17,716 nucleotides of DNA from CAZSAT01 sp964604675 (lineage in GTDB: Bacteria > Myxococcota_A > UBA796 > CAJQPC01), in NCBI GenBank assembly GCA_964604675.1, contig CAZSAT010000140.1:1-17716 (forward strand). The letters are read 5' to 3'. Made by a program: the position numbers and the translations under genes. The notes beneath the pieces were generated by a model, which searched no databases, was not told the DNA's origin, and saw only the letters and a program-made list of their open reading frames with translations. Positions 14,610 through 17,716 of the stretch are shown here, piece after piece. Each line of letters opens with the position of its first letter. Within the stretch, counting starts at the first letter, position 1.

Positions 14610-14683
14610 ATGGCCTGGCTGCGCTTGACTGGATCCGTCCGGACTCCTTCAGGACGTGGGGGTGTCGCCGATGGGGAGGGTGA

Positions 14684-16672
14684 ATGTCGGAGCGCGACCC
14701 GGACCTGCCAGAGCTGCGTGAAGAGCTGGCCCAGCTCCGGGCGCAGCTCGAGACCGTCCGGCGCGCGCTGGAGGCCCTCCCGCACGAAGCCCGCACACCT
14801 CTGACGGGACTGTCGGGCATGGTGGAGCTCCTGCTCGACTCCGCGCTCTCCCCGGCGCAGCGTGTGTGGGCGGAGTCCGCGCGCGAGAGCGCCCAGCAGC
14901 TCCAGGGCTTGATCGACGATCTGCTGGACTACGGGCAGCTCGATGGCCGCGAAGCCCCCGATGAGAGCTTCGACCTGCGCGCCACGCTCGAAGACGTGCT
15001 CGCGCGGTCGGCGAGCAAGGCCCACCGGAACCGGGTCGAGCTCTCGCTCCTCGTCGACCAGGAGGTGCCCCGAAGGCTCGTCGCGCCCGTCGCTCGACTC
15101 CGCCAGGTGCTGGCGCGCCTCATCGACAACGCCGTGAGCTTCACCCACGACGGCAGCGTCAAGGTGCGGGTCCTGCCCCAGCGCGTCGCCGACCCGGACA
15201 TCGAGCTCTGGCTCGAGGTGCACGACACGGGCGCGGGCATCCCGGAACACCTCCACGACTCGATCTTCGAACCGCACGGGCGGGTCGACTCGAGCGCGGA
15301 CCGAACCCACCAGGGCGCGGGGCTGAGCCTCCCGCTCGTGAAGCGCATCATCGAGTCGTCGGGAGGGTCGCTGGGCTTCGAGAGCACACCGGGCGGCGGG
15401 TCACGCTTCTGGTTCACCTTCCCGGCGTCCTTCGAGCCGAGCAGCGCCGGACCGCGCGACCCCCTCCTCCAGGACCGACGGGTGCTGGTGGTGGCAGCCG
15501 AAGCCGCCCACCGTGCCCAGCTCCAGCTCCAGCTCCAGGACCTCGGCATGCATGCGGACGGCGCGTCGGACGGACCGGCGGCCTTGACCCGGCTGAGGCG
15601 AGGGGCCGCCGCGGGACGCCCCTACGCCGCGTGCGTCGTGGAGCTGAAGCTCACGGGCATGGACGGCCTGGCCCTGGCCGGCGTGATGGGGCAGGACCCG
15701 GAGCTGGCGCCCCTGCCCGTGGTGCTCGTGGCGGGCCGGCCCGACCAGCTGGACGATGCCCGCCTGAAGCGCATCGCCCTCGCCGCCGTCCTGACCCGGC
15801 CGCTGCGCGGTCAGACGGTCCGGGCCGCCATGTGCCGCGCGCTGGACCAGGGGGCAGGGAGCTCCGAACGGGTCCCGGTCGCGAAGAGCAGAGCCACTGC
15901 TCGCATCCTCGTGGCCGAAGACAACCCGGTCACGCAGCGCTTGCTGGCCACCACGCTCAAGCGCCTGGGCTACGCCTGCGACCTGGTGGGCAACGGCGAC
16001 GAGGCCATCCGGCGCTTCTCCACGGGCCGCTACGACGCGGTGCTGATGGACGTGCAGATGCCGGGTACCGACGGGCTCGTCGCCACCCGTCGCATCCGAC
16101 TGGAGGAGGCTGCCAAGGGGCGCCGGCGAACCCCGATCCTGGCGATCACGGCCAACGTGAGCCTGGAGGACCGCCAGCGATGCCTCCGCGCTGGCATGGA
16201 CGACCACGTGGCCAAGCCCTTCCGCCTCGACGAGCTGACCTCGGCGCTGTCCCGGTGGGTGATGCTGGACGCCTCGATGCGGAGCTTCTCCCTGTCGTCC
16301 GAAGACGCCGAGCTCCAGGAGATCCCCACCATCGACGAGGAGGTGATGCAGGGACTCCGCGACACGGCCGGCACCGACCAGGCCTTCGGCGAGCTGATCG
16401 AGCTCTACCTCGACCAGCTGGCCCGAGGCCTGTCCACGCTCCGAGACCAGGTCGGGAGCCGCCTGAGCCCCGCCGCCCTCCAGCGCCTGCACGAGCTGGA
16501 GGCGGCCAGCACGATGGTCGGCGGGCGACGCCTCGCGGTGGCCTGCCTCGAGCTGCGCCGGCTCGCCACGAACGAGGCGCTCACCGGACGGGCGGCGAGG
16601 CTCGTGCGCGACGTCGAACAGGAAGCGCGCCAGCTCGACGCGGAGCTGCGAACGAGGGTGGCCACGTCGTAA
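14684..16672 (+). CDS. Hybrid histidine kinase: HisKA-HATPase-pseudoREC-REC-Hpt (kinase 2)
   Basis: A 662-residue soluble phosphorelay kinase. Residues 8-33 are a coiled coil (LREELAQLRAQLETVRRAL); there is no sensor domain or membrane segment. HisKA: H34 in PHEARTPLTGLSG. HATPase: N149 (RLIDNAVSF), DTGAG at 181, GAGLSL at 211. Receiver 1 (about 264-388) is degenerate: AAEA replaces the acidic pair, E320 stands at the phosphoacceptor (CVVELKLTGMDG) and R372 replaces Lys. Receiver 2 (about 406-526) is intact: E412/D413, D456 in VLMDVQMPGTDG, T489, K511. A C-terminal Hpt domain (about 548-655) keeps H603 in RLHELEAASTMVG, although the usual LKG is LEA. The ATG at 14684 follows a strong GGGGAGGG site. 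The downstream response regulator is not in the window. Confidence 0.88.
   Translation: MSERDPDLPELREELAQLRAQLETVRRALEALPHEARTPLTGLSGMVELLLDSALSPAQRVWAESARESAQQLQGLIDDLLDYGQLDGREAPDESFDLRATLEDVLARSASKAHRNRVELSLLVDQEVPRRLVAPVARLRQVLARLIDNAVSFTHDGSVKVRVLPQRVADPDIELWLEVHDTGAGIPEHLHDSIFEPHGRVDSSADRTHQGAGLSLPLVKRIIESSGGSLGFESTPGGGSRFWFTFPASFEPSSAGPRDPLLQDRRVLVVAAEAAHRAQLQLQLQDLGMHADGASDGPAALTRLRRGAAAGRPYAACVVELKLTGMDGLALAGVMGQDPELAPLPVVLVAGRPDQLDDARLKRIALAAVLTRPLRGQTVRAAMCRALDQGAGSSERVPVAKSRATARILVAEDNPVTQRLLATTLKRLGYACDLVGNGDEAIRRFSTGRYDAVLMDVQMPGTDGLVATRRIRLEEAAKGRRRTPILAITANVSLEDRQRCLRAGMDDHVAKPFRLDELTSALSRWVMLDASMRSFSLSSEDAELQEIPTIDEEVMQGLRDTAGTDQAFGELIELYLDQLARGLSTLRDQVGSRLSPAALQRLHELEAASTMVGGRRLAVACLELRRLATNEALTGRAARLVRDVEQEARQLDAELRTRVATS
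15518..15538 (+). repeat. CTCCAG hexamer microsatellite within kinase 2
   Basis: Three in-frame copies of CTCCAG (15521-15538) preceded by CAG encode a Gln-Leu repeat (QLQLQLQ) in the first helix of the degenerate receiver. Copy change would keep frame and add or remove two residues. Confidence 0.6.
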
Positions 16673-16714
16673 GCTCCGCCCGGCACCGAGCGTCCCGCCC
16701 GCCGAAGGGAGTCC

Positions 16715-17716
16715 ATGACATCACGCCGCCGCATCTTGACGGGCCTCGGAGCGCTGGCCGTGCTCGCCGGGGTCGTGGGGTGGTGGGTGGTCGGGCCATG
16801 CACCAAGGCGCTCGTGGTCTGGGGCCTGCGGACCGCCGCATGCCCGGACGGGACGCCGCGCGTGGTCGCAAACGCCTCCTGGTCAGCTCCCGATCGCAAC
16901 GGTCCGGGCACGCTGCAGCTCCACGTCGAAGCAGACTTCGTGGACCCGCGCTGGGACGAGCGCACCCGACGGGGCCTGAACCGGTACGACGCCTCGGTGC
17001 GCCTGGACGACCACGACGCCCCGATGTCCTGCGATCTCGACCACGGCGGTGGCGGATGGGGCAGCTGTGAGCTGACGCTCCCGCCGTTGACCGACGGCGA
17101 CCACGCGCTCCACGTGACGATCGACACCCCCCTCGACGACGTGGAGCTCAGCCTCGATCTCCCCTTGTACGAGCCCGCGCGCGTGCACGTGCTGACCGAC
17201 CGGCCCCTGTACGAAGGCGGCCAGACCGTGCGCTTCCGCGCGCTCGCCCTTGCCGACGACGGCCTGCGGCCGCTGCCGGACCGACCCGGTCGCTTCAAGG
17301 TGTTCGACCCCAGCCGCCAGCTCGTGCTGGACGAAGACGCGAACACCGGGCCCTGGGGGGTGGCGGCCAGCAGCCTCCCGCTCGCGCCGGAGCCGAGGGA
17401 GGGTACCTGGACGGTCCGTTACGAGACCGGTGACGAGCTCGCGGAAGCCCAGGTGGTGGTCGCGCCCTTCGAGCTTCCCTCCTTCACCGTGGACGCCGCC
17501 GCCGACGCCGCCTGGTACGGACCAGGCGACACCGTCCGGCTCACCGGTCAGGTGATCTACACCTCGGGGGCTCCCGTGGCGCAGGCCCGCGTGGTCGCCA
17601 GGTGGTCGACCGTCGGTGCCTGGCCACCGCCCAACGCCTGGACGGAGCCCCAGGAGGTGATCTCGGGCGCTGACGGACGCTTCGAGCTCGCGCTCGGCGA
17701 GGTGCCCCTGGACCTG
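16715..17716 (+). CDS. Alpha-2-macroglobulin-like protein, N-terminal part (runs off the window)
   Basis: The frame from ATG 16715 is open for 334 codons to the window edge. AAGGGAG lies four bases upstream. MTSRRRILTGLGALAVLAGV and the next residues (VGWWVV) form a basic N-terminus plus membrane anchor or signal segment. Residues from about 157 match the MG2 domain of alpha-2-macroglobulins: VHVLTDRPLYEGGQTVRFRA, then LPDRPGRFKVFDPS and GTWTVRYE. From about 252, FELPSFTVDA followed by WYGPGDTVRLTGQVIY and GAPVAQARV fits the MG3 domain. Bacterial family members have about 1,500 residues or more and trap or inhibit proteases in the periplasm or at the surface; whether a thioester (CxEQ) is present cannot be seen here. 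The gene starts 43 bases after kinase 2. Confidence 0.85.
   Translation, partial: MTSRRRILTGLGALAVLAGVVGWWVVGPCTKALVVWGLRTAACPDGTPRVVANASWSAPDRNGPGTLQLHVEADFVDPRWDERTRRGLNRYDASVRLDDHDAPMSCDLDHGGGGWGSCELTLPPLTDGDHALHVTIDTPLDDVELSLDLPLYEPARVHVLTDRPLYEGGQTVRFRALALADDGLRPLPDRPGRFKVFDPSRQLVLDEDANTGPWGVAASSLPLAPEPREGTWTVRYETGDELAEAQVVVAPFELPSFTVDAAADAAWYGPGDTVRLTGQVIYTSGAPVAQARVVARWSTVGAWPPPNAWTEPQEVISGADGRFELALGEVPLDL

Noticed and set aside
14625..14653. Sigma-70 promoter for kinase 2
   Set aside because: The TTGACT box is good, but the bases 17 positions later (TTCAGG) do not resemble a -10 element, so it is mentioned only as part of the operator entry.
12371..15310. 979-codon open frame on the minus strand
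   Set aside because: It lies opposite the two kinase genes, whose catalytic motifs are clear, and has no recognisable domain. The PilZ-like gene on the same strand uses a different frame.

Overview
The window is GC-rich, densely coded DNA whose protein content points to a member of the Myxococcota (former Deltaproteobacteria). The evidence is a Cys-Gly/membrane-segment/Arg-cluster C-terminus of the MYXO-CTERM type, MopE-like DxDGDGxG/DCDD repeats, FG-GAP and Asp-box propeller proteins with Asp/Thr/Ser/Gly linkers, a lipoprotein with a ferritin-like domain of a kind common in myxobacteria, soluble hybrid histidine kinases, and one good sigma-54 promoter match. The species cannot be named from this sequence.

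Layout. (1) 1-1130, toxin-antitoxin zone: a frameshifted, 3'-truncated AbiEii-type remnant (+) lies tail to tail with an intact ParD/ParE pair (-). The pair has a recognisable, possibly leaderless promoter with a 10-bp direct repeat across it. (2) 1201-3851, minus strand: two radical SAM/SPASM enzymes overlap by ATGA and follow a small secreted Tyr/Trp-repeat protein. (3) 3916-5052, plus strand: a predicted envelope beta-barrel protein, then the first 40 or so codons of a FadL/OmpP1-like porin. The porin stops inside a 159-bp element with perfect 10-bp terminal inverted repeats, filled with six consecutive hairpins. (4) 5108-12398, plus strand, export cluster: a sigma-54-type promoter, a ferritin-like lipoprotein, a lipoprotein of the alkaline-phosphatase/sulfatase superfamily with Thr at the nucleophile position, an Asp-box repeat protein with a MYXO-CTERM-like tail, and a MopE-repeat/seven-blade FG-GAP lipoprotein. 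All look destined for the cell surface. (5) 12431-16672, signalling island: a REC-kinase-REC protein with Asp at the usual phosphoacceptor His, a convergent tandem PilZ-like protein, and a divergent HisKA-HATPase-pseudoREC-REC-Hpt kinase. A 25-bp inverted repeat lies between the two divergent starts. (6) 16715-end: the N-terminal third or less of an alpha-2-macroglobulin-like protein that runs off the window.

How the parts may work together. Kinase 1 probably cannot autophosphorylate in the usual way, while kinase 2 keeps a complete His-Asp-His relay path, so the two may cooperate, with the PilZ-like protein as a possible partner. The secreted cluster has no assigned substrate. The least explained items are the multi-hairpin element that cuts off the porin gene and the grouping of two radical SAM/SPASM enzymes with an aromatic-repeat exported protein. 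No stretch over 300 bases lacks a gene or remnant. I recognised no rRNA, tRNA, CRISPR array or complete insertion sequence. The 108-base gap 10218-10325 holds nothing I can identify.
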